This document shows positions 1 through 8,243 of a stretch of DNA of 64,000 bases, in pieces; positions within the stretch are counted from its first letter, which is position 1; every line of letters starts with the position of its first letter. A model generated the notes under the pieces. That model had not been told where the DNA came from. It saw only the letters and a program-made list of their open reading frames with translations, and searched no databases. Origin of the DNA: Leptospira perdikensis (GTDB lineage: Bacteria > Spirochaetota > Leptospiria > Leptospirales > Leptospiraceae); NCBI RefSeq assembly GCF_004769575.1, contig NZ_RQGA01000017.1, forward strand, positions 62,001-126,000, in the 5' to 3' direction. A program made the position numbers and the translations under genes.

Positions 1-1028
1 CTGCAGTAAAACAAAAAATGTTTCAAATTTCAATGTTCTTTGCCAAAAGATTTTTTAACTCAAGGCAAGTCATTACGGGAAATGTTTTAGATATCCATCC
101 TGTTGTTTTTTGGAAACAATCCATTCGTTTTTTATACCACCTCTATCGTTTTTTCTTAGTGAGTATACCCCATTTGTTTTTTGATTTTTTAGTTTTATCT
201 AAGATTCGTAAAGCAACAGGGGGAGAACTTAGAGGTTCTTGTTCTGGTGGAGGAGCTCTTCCTTATCATGTGGACGAATTTTTCAACACAATTGGAATTC
301 CGGTATTAGAAGGTTATGGAATGACAGAAACAGCACCTGTTCTTGCTATGCGAACATTTGATGAAATTATTCCAGGTTCTGTTGGTCGAATTTTTCCAAA
401 AACTTTTTTACGTCTCGTAGATCTACATACTGGTGAGGTGTTTTTAGATACAGAAGCAGGTAAATTTGTATTTGGACGTAAGGGAGAAATTCACGTAAAG
501 GGAAAACAAGTGATGGCTGGGTATTATAAAAACCCTGATGCAACAAATAAAGTTTTGGTAGATGGTTGGTTGAACACCGGTGATTTGGGAGTTTTTACAG
601 CAAACCACCATTTAAGGATTGTTGGTCGATCTAAAGAAACAATTGTTTTGTTAGGTGGCGAGAATGTGGAGCCAGTTCCTATCGAATCCAAAATTTTAGA
701 ATCAGAATGGATTGATCAATGTATGGTTGTTGGCCAAGACCAAAAGTATTTGAGTGTTCTTGTTTATCCTAATCTTTCTAGATTTGAAGAACCACTTACG
801 AAAGAGTTTTGGAATCAAAAAGAAGTGATACAAAAAATTGAATCAGAGATTAAATCTAAAGTGAACGCACAAACTGGATTTAAATCTTTTGAAAGAGTGG
901 TTGGTGTTGTGGTGTTACCAAAACCATTTGAAGTGGGAGATGAACTGACAGCCAAATTATCTTTAAAGAGACATGTCATTACTGACAAATACAAATCAGA
1001 TATTTCAAATTTGTATTCCAACAACTAA
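1..1028 (+). CDS. long-chain acyl-CoA ligase (AMP-binding), C-terminal part
   Basis: The reading frame is open to the left edge, so the N-terminal part lies outside the window and the internal ATG at 18 is not the real start. It is an adenylate-forming enzyme that activates fatty acids to acyl-CoA. Visible family motifs in order are GYGMTETAPV (ATP/acyl site), GWLNTGDLG with the conserved Asp, GRSKETIVLLGGENVEP (hinge into the C-terminal lid) and a final KLSLKRHVI region carrying the likely catalytic Lys. The motif style fits the FadD15/FAA-type long-chain ligases common in Leptospira. The stop codon sits inside a 22-bp palindrome that probably ends transcription. The family is secure; chain-length preference cannot be read. 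Confidence 0.9.
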   Translation, partial: AVKQKMFQISMFFAKRFFNSRQVITGNVLDIHPVVFWKQSIRFLYHLYRFFLVSIPHLFFDFLVLSKIRKATGGELRGSCSGGGALPYHVDEFFNTIGIPVLEGYGMTETAPVLAMRTFDEIIPGSVGRIFPKTFLRLVDLHTGEVFLDTEAGKFVFGRKGEIHVKGKQVMAGYYKNPDATNKVLVDGWLNTGDLGVFTANHHLRIVGRSKETIVLLGGENVEPVPIESKILESEWIDQCMVVGQDQKYLSVLVYPNLSRFEEPLTKEFWNQKEVIQKIESEIKSKVNAQTGFKSFERVVGVVVLPKPFEVGDELTAKLSLKRHVITDKYKSDISNLYSNN

Positions 1029-1082
1029 ATTTAAATTTAGTTGGCTTTGAGTGACTAGTGGAGGTATTAATTTCCTCCACTA
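1022..1082. terminator. two stem-loops between convergent genes
   Basis: Positions 1022-1043 form a perfect 22-bp palindrome, with each arm 11 bases reading CAACTAAATTT, overlapping the stop codon of the ligase gene. A second inverted repeat, TAGTGGAGG at 1056-1064 and CCTCCACTA at 1074-1082, covers the end of the M23 peptidase gene with a 9-base loop. Their position between two convergent genes suggests bidirectional termination. Neither has a long T-run, so the call is moderate. Confidence 0.5.
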
Positions 1083-1981
1083 ATCCTTGTGATGTTGATA
1101 CTAAAACTTCTTTCTGATTCTTTTCCACTAAAGTCTTTCGTTTGGACTTTGATGATATTTTCTCCAGCTTTTAAATTCAGAATTCCAACCAAATAACGAT
1201 CTTTGAAAAACAAATCATCAAAACTATGTCCCTCTTTTGTTTTCCATTTTCCGTCTTCAAATCGTAAGGATCCAAAGTTAGCTTGTTTGTAAGCCTCTCC
1301 GTTAAAAAGGAACTTCACTTCTTTGATACCTCGCCTTTGGCTATTTTTGATACCACCATCGATGATACTTACCGTGAGAGGAAAAGCCTTGGAAACATTG
1401 ATATTATCTCCATCGTTTAAGTTTGTAAAGTTTTCACCTACATGGATGAAAAGGTTTGCAATCTGAGGTGGCATAGTGTCTTCCACGGGAGGTAAGTAGG
1501 CTAATGGATCTAATAGGGTTTTTCCATAATCCTTTCCTAAAACAAAATGTAGGTGACCACCAGTGGAGTGACCTGTATTTCCAGCGATTCCAATCGTGTC
1601 CCCGGCAGAGATTTGTTTACCCGCACGAACGGTTTCATTTCTAGAGCCACCTAAGTGATAATAACCGCTCACATAACCGTTTTTATGTGCTACCCAGACA
1701 ATATTTCCGGAACCACGTTCCTCTTCAAATGGATCGTCTTCCGCATAACGAGAGTATAGAATGAATCCTTTACTCATACTTTTGACAGGTTGCATGACAG
1801 AAGAAATGTCGAGTCCATTGTGAAAATGGTCCTTTCTTGACTCACCAAAGGTACTTGTGATGAGCGCCGGTAATTCTAAACCCTGGATTGGCCAAACAAA
1901 CTCTGGTTTTGTATCCGAGATCGGCTCCTCTGCTAAAATAAAACTTGCCAAGAGACTCAATACTACAACAATACTTCTCAT
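1067..1981 (-). CDS. secreted M23 family (LytM-like) metallopeptidase
   Basis: The 304-residue protein begins with a signal peptide (about residues 1-18, ending before EEPISD). The M23 zinc site is intact: HFHNGLDIS at 52-60 supplies His and Asp, YYHL near 107-110 the conserved His, and HLHF at 143-146 the last ligand and catalytic His. M23 enzymes cut peptidoglycan cross-bridges or act as regulators of amidases; with all ligands present this one is probably active in the periplasm. Residues 170-300 form a beta-rich C-terminal domain of unknown role. An AGGAGA site lies 11 bases before the ATG. The gene is divergent from the sigma factor gene, with 45 bases between them. Confidence 0.9.
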   Translation of the reverse strand: MRSIVVVLSLLASFILAEEPISDTKPEFVWPIQGLELPALITSTFGESRKDHFHNGLDISSVMQPVKSMSKGFILYSRYAEDDPFEEERGSGNIVWVAHKNGYVSGYYHLGGSRNETVRAGKQISAGDTIGIAGNTGHSTGGHLHFVLGKDYGKTLLDPLAYLPPVEDTMPPQIANLFIHVGENFTNLNDGDNINVSKAFPLTVSIIDGGIKNSQRRGIKEVKFLFNGEAYKQANFGSLRFEDGKWKTKEGHSFDDLFFKDRYLVGILNLKAGENIIKVQTKDFSGKESERSFSINITRISGGN

Positions 1982-2026
1982 GTTTAGAGAAGTCTCCTGG
2001 CAGGTTCCTTTTTAGGAAAGTAGATA

Positions 2027-2944
2027 ATGAAACTGACTTCTCATACCAATGAAGAAATTTTGGAAATTGTTAAGGCCTGCGGTGCCGGGGATGAAAAGTC
2101 CCTTCAGACTTTTTTTGACATCTATTCACAAGATATTTACAATTTCCCCATCCGTGTCTTTCACTTAAGTGAGGATGACGCTTCTGATTATTACATCTAC
2201 GCCTTTGAAAGGTTGAAAACTGGAAAACGTTTCAAAAGTTTTGTAGGAAAATCCAGTTTTAAAACTTGGTTTTTTTCCGTTCTCCGAAATTTACTCATCG
2301 ATTGGCAACGCACCAAAAGGGAAGTCAAAACCCAAACCGTTTCGAAAGTCAATAAAGATGGAAAAGAATACAGTACTATCGAAGACGAACCGGACAAACG
2401 TTCGGAAGCTCTCGCATTGGCTCTGGATGTTTCTGACCAGTTTCATTCTGTTCTTTCCACAATCAAAATTGAGAACCGTGTCGTATTTAAATTGTCCTTC
2501 GTTTATTATCTTCATTTGGATCCAGAGGAAATTCGTTTCGTTGCAGAAAAAACGAATCGTTCGGATGAGGAAGTCCGAATCGAAGTTTTGCGGCTTAGGG
2601 AGGAACTTTCCAGCCGTGAAGAAGAAAACCTAAAAATGGAAGATAAAATCACTTCTTTGTATTTGAATATTCTGGATTTGAAGGAACAAAAAAAATCAAA
2701 AGCTCAGGGTGATTCGGTAGAAGCACTCTATTATAAAGAACGCCTAGACCATGCTCTTGCCAAGAAGTATGAACAAAGGAAAAAACTAATCGAAAAGAAA
2801 CAAAAGGGTCATTTCCTAGTAAGAACCCCTTATCGTGAAATTGCTCGAATTTTAGGGATTTCCGAAGGTGGAGTCAGTGTCACCTTACTCCGAGTTTTGG
2901 AAAAAATGCAAAAAAAAATGCATTCGATGGCCGGAGAGGAATAA
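2027..2944 (+). CDS. sigma-70 family RNA polymerase sigma factor (ECF-like, extended linker)
   Basis: The 305-residue protein has an N-terminal region 2 (residues about 20-105; the GKSSFKTWFFSVLRNLLIDW segment is typical of the -10 recognition helix) and a C-terminal region 4 helix-turn-helix (YREIARILGISEGGVSVTL near 270-290). Between them lies an unusually long, charged, helical linker of over 100 residues, so it is much larger than a minimal ECF factor of about 180. TAGGAAAG precedes the ATG by a normal distance. It leads a same-strand cluster with an unknown beta-rich protein, a CHAT protease and a Cys-cluster protein, which suggests its activity is controlled by its neighbours. No zinc-type anti-sigma factor is seen nearby. 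Confidence 0.85.
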   Translation: MKLTSHTNEEILEIVKACGAGDEKSLQTFFDIYSQDIYNFPIRVFHLSEDDASDYYIYAFERLKTGKRFKSFVGKSSFKTWFFSVLRNLLIDWQRTKREVKTQTVSKVNKDGKEYSTIEDEPDKRSEALALALDVSDQFHSVLSTIKIENRVVFKLSFVYYLHLDPEEIRFVAEKTNRSDEEVRIEVLRLREELSSREEENLKMEDKITSLYLNILDLKEQKKSKAQGDSVEALYYKERLDHALAKKYEQRKKLIEKKQKGHFLVRTPYREIARILGISEGGVSVTLLRVLEKMQKKMHSMAGEE

Positions 2945-2980
2945 TTTCCTTCGTCATACTCTTACAGGGTGGGGGTCCAC

Positions 2981-3691
2981 ATGGAAAATCAGGGTTTTAA
3001 CGTAGAGGTACTGGAACTAGCCAGGGGACTTTTTATTCGAGGTGAATTTCCCAGTGAGGATGAGTTGCAAAATCATCCAGGATTGCAAGATGCATTCTTA
3101 TTTTGTGAAGAAGCTTTTTTTGCAAGCCTACGCCAAGAAATGGTAACAACCCATCCATTTGCAGAGTCTTGGGATTTGGCAAAAGCAGAAATTACTTTGA
3201 CGAAAGCTCCACTCCCTCTTCCCGAATTTTTAAAAGAATACACCCGCAAAAATCTAATCCTTCCAGAAAAGAAAGATAGCCTCATCGTTCGACTAACACA
3301 GTCCGGGATCCGAGTCATTGATAGTCTTGTGGAATCCATACAAATCCGAGAAAGTTTTGAGTTTGCTCCCGCCATGCGTTCGGCCTCCGCAGAAGTTCGG
3401 TCAGGAGATACAAACTCTGTTATTTTTGAGGAAACCACCAGCGAAAACCAAAAGTTTTATTACCAGATAGTAAAGGAAAACCAGGAAGAAGTCTATCTTT
3501 CTGTCAAAGCAGAGGGATCTCCCACTTTCCAACAAGTGAACTTACGCCGAGAGGGACGGTTCATCCTTTCCAGCAAAATCAATTTGGAAGGCAGTGCTAG
3601 TTTTTCCGGTTTAGTCCCTGGTAGTTACACCATTGAGTTTGTAGGCCCTGGCCAATCAAAATCGTTTGACTTGTCTATCCTTGTCGGATAG
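2981..3691 (+). CDS. unknown protein between sigma factor and CHAT protease
   Basis: I do not recognise a named family. The frame is open from a GTG at 2969, but the ATG at 2981 is preferred because a G-rich site lies just before it; this gives 236 residues. There is no signal peptide or membrane helix. Residues 1-100 are mostly helical; about 130-236 are a beta-rich domain ending in a SGLVPGSYTIEF segment, like the turn of carboxypeptidase-regulatory or PEGA-like sandwiches. The gene is 36 bases after the sigma gene and 12 before the CHAT gene, so co-transcription is likely. A role as sigma regulator and/or CHAT substrate is inference from position only. Confidence 0.55.
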   Translation: MENQGFNVEVLELARGLFIRGEFPSEDELQNHPGLQDAFLFCEEAFFASLRQEMVTTHPFAESWDLAKAEITLTKAPLPLPEFLKEYTRKNLILPEKKDSLIVRLTQSGIRVIDSLVESIQIRESFEFAPAMRSASAEVRSGDTNSVIFEETTSENQKFYYQIVKENQEEVYLSVKAEGSPTFQQVNLRREGRFILSSKINLEGSASFSGLVPGSYTIEFVGPGQSKSFDLSILVG

Positions 3692-3703
3692 GTTCATGGG
3701 AGC

Positions 3704-5521
3704 ATGCTCTCCCTTATCATCGATAGAGTTGGTAACGTAAATATCTTCAATGTTTTAGAAGATAACCTCCCTGTTGAAGAATCCCATATTCAATCTACGT
3801 TAGACGATGATCTAATATTCGAATATTTAGGAGAAGTGGAAAGACTTGTCCATGTTTCTCAATCGGTTCTTTCCAATCCGAACCAAATTTTAAATGCAGA
3901 TATACTACAAGACTTGAAAGTGTTAGGTGAAACTTTCTACCAACAGTTTTTCCCACTCTCCATCATTGAAAAATTAAAAAACACAACTAAACATAGTATC
4001 CATTTTAATATTGATCCGGCTCTCGCTCTTATTCCTTGGGAACTATTACATGACGGAACCAGTTTTCTTTCCGATAAATTTAGAATTGGTAAAACCATTC
4101 GAGGTGGATTACACCGTCCAACCCACCAGGAAAACCGAAAAATTAAAATGTTAATCATAGCAGATCCTACAGAAGATTTACCTCATGCACAAAAAGAAGG
4201 GGAGGTGTTGTTTTCTGTTCTCAGCCAAAAGGTGCCAACACATCTTTTGGAATTAGAATTTATCGGCGGAAAACAAGTCACCAAACTAAAGTTACTCTCT
4301 CTTATCAAAGACAAACATATCATTCATTATTCGGGACATCTTCATTTTTCAGATGATTCTTTGGAGAATGGTTGGCTGTTGTCCGATGGAAAGGTATTAA
4401 AAGCTCGTGAGATCAAATCAACAGGGATTGATACGGATTTGGTATTTTCCAATTCTTGTATGTCTGCAAAGTCAGCTGGTAAAAAATTAAATACAAATAT
4501 TATGAATCAATACGCAGGAGCATTCCTTACTGCGGGTATCAAAACATTTGTAGGAACCAATTGGGAAATTTTGGATAATGAAAGGACTATTGACTTTACT
4601 GTCAGGTTTTATACATTTTTATTTTCCGATAAATCAGTAGGTGAATCCCTGTTTTTATCCAAAGAATTTGCAAGACGTAATTATCATGCCAATGATTTAA
4701 CTTGGGCAAATTACGCATTGTACGGAAATCCAGACTTCTCTTTGTTTGTAAAAGAAAGAAGGAATTTTCATTCAGCAAAGATTTTGAATCCTACTTCTGT
4801 TTTGGAATTTTACCCTACACCGATTGCGGTCGCCTATTCTAAGTTAGTTAATTCTAATAAATCAAAATCTTCAGGAAAAAACCATATTTTGGGTTTGGTT
4901 AAGTTGTTTGAGGCGATTAGCCAGGTAGTAGGGATGATGGTTTTTAGCGACCACGCCGCACATGCCATGAACAAATCCATCCCGAATAACCCGGATGATG
5001 CGGTATCGCTACGTAAATGGTGGGAACTTGTTTATGGTTGTGTATGGGATTTTCAAAAACTAAAAATTTCAAGTATTTTAGAGATGGCACTACCGGTTCT
5101 ACATGAACAAAAAGAAACCATTTTTAAAATTGTTGGATGGATGGAATCTTGGGAACGAGATGAAATTAAAGAGGAAGAGGTTGAATCTTACCAAATCATT
5201 TTACAGTTTTTTTTAGAGAATATGTTATTAGAATTCTCAGAACTAGAACGGGTAAGTATTCTTTTAGTCTCTGAAAATCAAAATCCTCATTTTTATTTTA
5301 AGGGTATTAAACCTGCGTATTTATATCCATCCTCCCCCGGTTCCAAGGACAAATTACAAGAGCAACTTTCTAAACAAAAAGGAAACCTCGTTTTGGTTCA
5401 TGAAAGTCGTAAGATCGTCATTCCTTTTCCCACTTACTTTAAAGAGAAAAAAGAGACTGGTGATTTAGAACTTGTGTTTAACGGTCTTACTCCATTTGTT
5501 TCAGGAGCCAAGCAGAATTGA
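3704..5521 (+). CDS. CHAT-domain cysteine protease
   Basis: CHAT proteases are caspase-clan enzymes that use a His/Cys dyad. Here the His lies in HYSGHLHF (His212) and the Cys in FSNSCMS (Cys252), both in the expected order and spacing, so the enzyme should be active. The CHAT domain spans about residues 90-350 and ends with the usual ALYGNPDF segment. Only a short N-terminal segment precedes it, with no TPR array. Residues 370-605 are an extra helical region I cannot name. The gene sits between the unknown beta-rich protein (12-base gap) and the Cys-cluster gene (4-base overlap), downstream of the sigma factor. Protein cleavage controlling the sigma factor is an inference. Confidence 0.85.
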   Translation: MLSLIIDRVGNVNIFNVLEDNLPVEESHIQSTLDDDLIFEYLGEVERLVHVSQSVLSNPNQILNADILQDLKVLGETFYQQFFPLSIIEKLKNTTKHSIHFNIDPALALIPWELLHDGTSFLSDKFRIGKTIRGGLHRPTHQENRKIKMLIIADPTEDLPHAQKEGEVLFSVLSQKVPTHLLELEFIGGKQVTKLKLLSLIKDKHIIHYSGHLHFSDDSLENGWLLSDGKVLKAREIKSTGIDTDLVFSNSCMSAKSAGKKLNTNIMNQYAGAFLTAGIKTFVGTNWEILDNERTIDFTVRFYTFLFSDKSVGESLFLSKEFARRNYHANDLTWANYALYGNPDFSLFVKERRNFHSAKILNPTSVLEFYPTPIAVAYSKLVNSNKSKSSGKNHILGLVKLFEAISQVVGMMVFSDHAAHAMNKSIPNNPDDAVSLRKWWELVYGCVWDFQKLKISSILEMALPVLHEQKETIFKIVGWMESWERDEIKEEEVESYQIILQFFLENMLLEFSELERVSILLVSENQNPHFYFKGIKPAYLYPSSPGSKDKLQEQLSKQKGNLVLVHESRKIVIPFPTYFKEKKETGDLELVFNGLTPFVSGAKQN

Positions 5522-6228
5522 GTTTATGCCATCCAGATGTAGGTAATGTATCTTGTGGTGCCTGTTGTGGTTTGTTTAATTTAAAACTACAACCAAAAGA
5601 ATTCAAAACCTTATTGTTAGAAAGAACTTCAGAATTCCAAACCACAGTCAATTTTGAAGTTAGGCATAGTTTTCCTATTTATCGAAAAGACAGAGAAACC
5701 AAAGAAGCTCATATCCCTAAAAAAGATGATATGACCTACAATTGTCCCTTCTTGGGATATGTGGATCCAAACAAAGAGCGGATTGGATGTATGATTCATC
5801 CTATTTTTACGGGAGATCCGAAAAGCCAAAACTTTTCTTTTTACGGAGCTTCTATTTGCCAAGCATACGATTGTAAAAATAAAGAAAGTATTTTAGCTGA
5901 TTTATGGGAGTCTCTCTTTGTGGAAATGGCAAAGGATTCCGTCGAGTATTCATTTTTATCGGCTGACCATATATTTGTGAGTGCATTAGAAAAATTCTTT
6001 CAGTTTGTAAATATCAACATGGAAAGAGTATTTCAAGAGTTTCGATTAGAAACAATAGATTTGTTTCGTACGAGGTTACTGACCGCAACGGAAAAAAATT
6101 TTACATCGTTTGAAATTAATTATGATAGTTTTCCTGACCTTAGTGCCTTGGAACTTTATTTTACAAATGAGATTGGTGGGTTTTGGAAAGAGTGGCGAGA
6201 AGGAATTATTAAAAAAAATCCCGGATAG
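5518..6228 (+). CDS. YkgJ-like cysteine-cluster protein
   Basis: A TTG start overlaps the CHAT stop codon (TTGA), so translation is probably coupled; no in-frame ATG lies nearby. The 236-residue protein opens with CHPDVGNVSCGACC, followed by further cysteines in NCPFLG, IGCMIHP and CQAYDC. This spread fits the YkgJ/UPF0153 group of predicted zinc- or iron-chelating proteins, whose biochemical role is unclear. The C-terminal 110 residues are helical and not recognised. As the last gene of the sigma-CHAT cluster it might be a metal-binding sensor or effector, but nothing in the sequence proves that. The end of the gene forms the stem of a terminator used by the opposite-strand phasin gene. Confidence 0.6.
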   Translation: MSLCHPDVGNVSCGACCGLFNLKLQPKEFKTLLLERTSEFQTTVNFEVRHSFPIYRKDRETKEAHIPKKDDMTYNCPFLGYVDPNKERIGCMIHPIFTGDPKSQNFSFYGASICQAYDCKNKESILADLWESLFVEMAKDSVEYSFLSADHIFVSALEKFFQFVNINMERVFQEFRLETIDLFRTRLLTATEKNFTSFEINYDSFPDLSALELYFTNEIGGFWKEWREGIIKKNPG

Positions 6229-6244
6229 AGGTGAAGTATCCGGG
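6220..6244 (-). terminator. Rho-independent terminator for the phasin-like gene
   Basis: CCCGGATA at 6220-6227 and TATCCGGG at 6237-6244 form a perfect 8-bp stem with a 9-base loop. Read on the minus strand it is followed by a run of eight Ts, the classic intrinsic terminator form. The stem overlaps the last codons and stop of the convergent plus-strand gene. Confidence 0.75.
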
Positions 6245-6266
6245 CTGTATTAAAATGAAATTTTGA

Positions 6267-6539
6267 TTAAGCTTTAGATGTAACAGTTGCTACTTTTGCT
6301 TTTGCATCAGCTACAACAGTGTTAGCTTTTCCAATGATAGTTTCTACTTGAGAAATTCCTTCTTGAAGGTATTTTCTAAGATTTACAGAAACTTCGCTTT
6401 GGTCTTGAGCACCTTTAGCAGCTAGGCTTTGGAATTCAGTGTTGATGTTAGAGAAAGCTTTTTCAGCCTCTACTTTTGCTGTGTTTACTGCGCCTAGGAT
6501 GAAGTTTAATCCGTCTTTTACTTGTTGTTCCATTTTCAT
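6267..6539 (-). CDS. small phasin-like helical protein
   Basis: This 90-residue protein is almost wholly amphipathic helix, rich in Ala, Lys, Glu and Val and lacking Cys, Trp and Pro. It resembles phasins and phasin-related proteins, which coat polyhydroxyalkanoate granules or act as small coiled-coil partners. The Ala/Lys tail (VADAKAKVATVTSKA) is typical. AGGGGA lies just before the ATG. The gene has its own terminator and a promoter region with three TGC-N3-GCA palindromes, so it is probably monocistronic and regulated. Binding to storage granules is an inference from the family. Confidence 0.6.
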   Translation of the reverse strand: MKMEQQVKDGLNFILGAVNTAKVEAEKAFSNINTEFQSLAAKGAQDQSEVSVNLRKYLQEGISQVETIIGKANTVVADAKAKVATVTSKA

Positions 6540-6561
6540 TTCCCCTTTTCGGTTTTATTTT

Positions 6562-6638
6562 GTGCAACGCACCATCTCTTTTTGTGCGCCGCACAGGAAT
6601 CTGTCAACCTGTTTTTGTATTTTTTTCCTGCAACGCAC
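6562..6638 (-). promoter_or_regulatory. promoter with three TGC-N3-GCA operators for the phasin-like gene
   Basis: Three related palindromes lie at 6562-6572 (GTGCAACGCAC), 6584-6594 (GTGCGCCGCAC) and 6628-6638 (CTGCAACGCAC). Their centres are 22 and 44 bases apart, close to whole helical turns. On the minus strand a perfect TTGACA lies at 6607-6602 and the middle palindrome falls in the spacer after it; the -10 element is weak. PhaR-type repressors of phasin genes are known to bind TGC-rich palindromes of this general form. The same DNA also precedes mtnA on the plus strand. Confidence 0.6.
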
Positions 6639-6653
6639 CAAAAAAGTGGATAG

Positions 6654-7727
6654 ATGCCTCATCCGGAATTTTTGCCCATCCAATGGAAATCCACATATTT
6701 AGAACTTCTCGACCAAAGGATTTTACCCGGGAAAAAGGAATTTTTAAAATTATCCACAGCCGAAGAAACAATTGTCGCCATTCGCGAAATGGCTGTTAGG
6801 GGAGCGCCAGCCATTGCCATCACCGGTGTTTTTGGTCTGACTCTTGGAGCTACTGGGAAAACCGGCACCGCCAAACCAGAAGAAATTGAATTTTTACTTA
6901 ACGCAGTTTTGGAATCAAGACCTACTGCCGTTAATTTGAGTTATGCCATTCGGGAGGCAAAAAACCGTGTAAAAGGAATCACAGACTGGAAATCAATCCA
7001 AAAGATTTGGGAAACCTATGGTTTGGAAATGATGACAGAAGATTTGGCCGCCAATAAGGCGTTAGGTGCAAATGGAGTTTCTTTATTTCCTAAAGACCAA
7101 TCGGAATTTCATATCATCACTCATTGTAATACAGGGGCACTTGCCACTGCAGGCCACGGAACAGCGCTTGGAGTCATTCGAAGTTTACGGGACGCTGGAA
7201 AAAAAGTAGTGGTTTATGCTGATGAAACAAGACCCTTTCTTCAAGGTTCGAGACTCACAGCTTTTGAAATGATGGAAGAGGGAATCGAATGTTATGTCAT
7301 TACGGATGGGATGTCTGGTTGGTTGATGAACCATCGTAAAATTGATGCAGTTCTTGTTGGTTGTGACAGAGTTGCCGCGAATGGAGATACAGCTAACAAA
7401 ATTGGAACCTACAATCTAGGGATTGTTGCAAAAGAACATGGTGTCCCTTTTTATGTATGTGCTACAAAGGATAGTTTCGATTTGAATTTAAAAACGGGAG
7501 AAGAAATTCCCATTGAAATGCGTAAAGAATCGGAAGTCACTCAATTTGATTTTTTAAAATCTGAGGATGGAAAGTATTTATTTCCTGAAGGAAAAACCTC
7601 ACCCCAAGGTGCTCGTGCCTTAAATCCTTCTTTTGATGTTACAAAAGCTCATTTAATCAAAAACTTTATCACAGAATTTGGATGTTTTTTGCCTTCAGAG
7701 ATTTCTCTTCGTCTAAAGACTGTATGA
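6654..7727 (+). CDS. mtnA: S-methyl-5-thioribose-1-phosphate isomerase
   Basis: MtnA converts methylthioribose-1-phosphate to methylthioribulose-1-phosphate in methionine salvage. The 357-residue length is normal, and the start gives the expected opening PIQWKSTYLELLDQ. Signature segments are VRGAPAIAITGVFG, HCNTGALATAGHGTALG and VGCDRVAANGDTANKIGTYN. The catalytic Cys (158) and Asp (238) are both present and match the family positions. eIF2B-type subunits share the fold but lack this residue pair, so the enzyme call is firm. The stop overlaps the msrA start (ATGA). No strong ribosome site is visible before the ATG. Confidence 0.95.
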   Translation: MPHPEFLPIQWKSTYLELLDQRILPGKKEFLKLSTAEETIVAIREMAVRGAPAIAITGVFGLTLGATGKTGTAKPEEIEFLLNAVLESRPTAVNLSYAIREAKNRVKGITDWKSIQKIWETYGLEMMTEDLAANKALGANGVSLFPKDQSEFHIITHCNTGALATAGHGTALGVIRSLRDAGKKVVVYADETRPFLQGSRLTAFEMMEEGIECYVITDGMSGWLMNHRKIDAVLVGCDRVAANGDTANKIGTYNLGIVAKEHGVPFYVCATKDSFDLNLKTGEEIPIEMRKESEVTQFDFLKSEDGKYLFPEGKTSPQGARALNPSFDVTKAHLIKNFITEFGCFLPSEISLRLKTV

Positions 7728-8233
7728 CGGAAAAAGTAATTTTAGGTGGTGGATGTTTTTGGTGCACAGAAGCTGTATACCTTAGAATTCCCGGCGTTCT
7801 CTCTGTAAGGTCAGGATACGCAGGTGGATCGACCAAAAACCCCACATACAAAGAAATTTGTACTGGCACGACGGGGCATGCAGAGGTCATAGAAATCGAA
7901 TTTGATCCAGAGGTCATCACTTACTCAAAAATTTTGGAAGTGTTCTGGATTTCTCATGATCCTACCACACTCAACAGACAAGGAAACGATGTTGGAACAC
8001 AATATCGTTCTGTTATATTTTATTTGAATGAAAAACAAAAAGATCTCGCAGTGGAATCTAAACGAAAACATGCATTTATGTTTCCCGATCCGATAGTGAC
8101 TGAAATTTCTCCGGCACCAGAGTTTTATCCGGCGGAAGATTACCATCAAAACTATTTCACTTCAAATCCACAGAATCCCTACTGCCATTATGTAATTTTT
8201 CCCAAACTAAAAAAGTTAGGACTAAAGTTATAA
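7724..8233 (+). CDS. msrA: peptide-methionine (S)-S-oxide reductase
   Basis: MsrA reduces methionine-S-sulfoxide in oxidised proteins. The ATG at 7724 overlaps the mtnA stop as ATGA and gives a 169-residue protein whose catalytic GCFWC motif starts at residue 10, as usual; an upstream in-frame ATG at 7682 would lie deep within mtnA and is rejected. Other family segments are GYAGG, GHAEVIEIEFDP, WISHDPTTLNRQGNDVGTQY and PYCHYVIFPK. Coupling to mtnA places methionine salvage and methionine repair in one transcript. Confidence 0.95.
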   Translation: MTEKVILGGGCFWCTEAVYLRIPGVLSVRSGYAGGSTKNPTYKEICTGTTGHAEVIEIEFDPEVITYSKILEVFWISHDPTTLNRQGNDVGTQYRSVIFYLNEKQKDLAVESKRKHAFMFPDPIVTEISPAPEFYPAEDYHQNYFTSNPQNPYCHYVIFPKLKKLGLKL

Positions 8234-8243
8234 TAGTTTAGGA

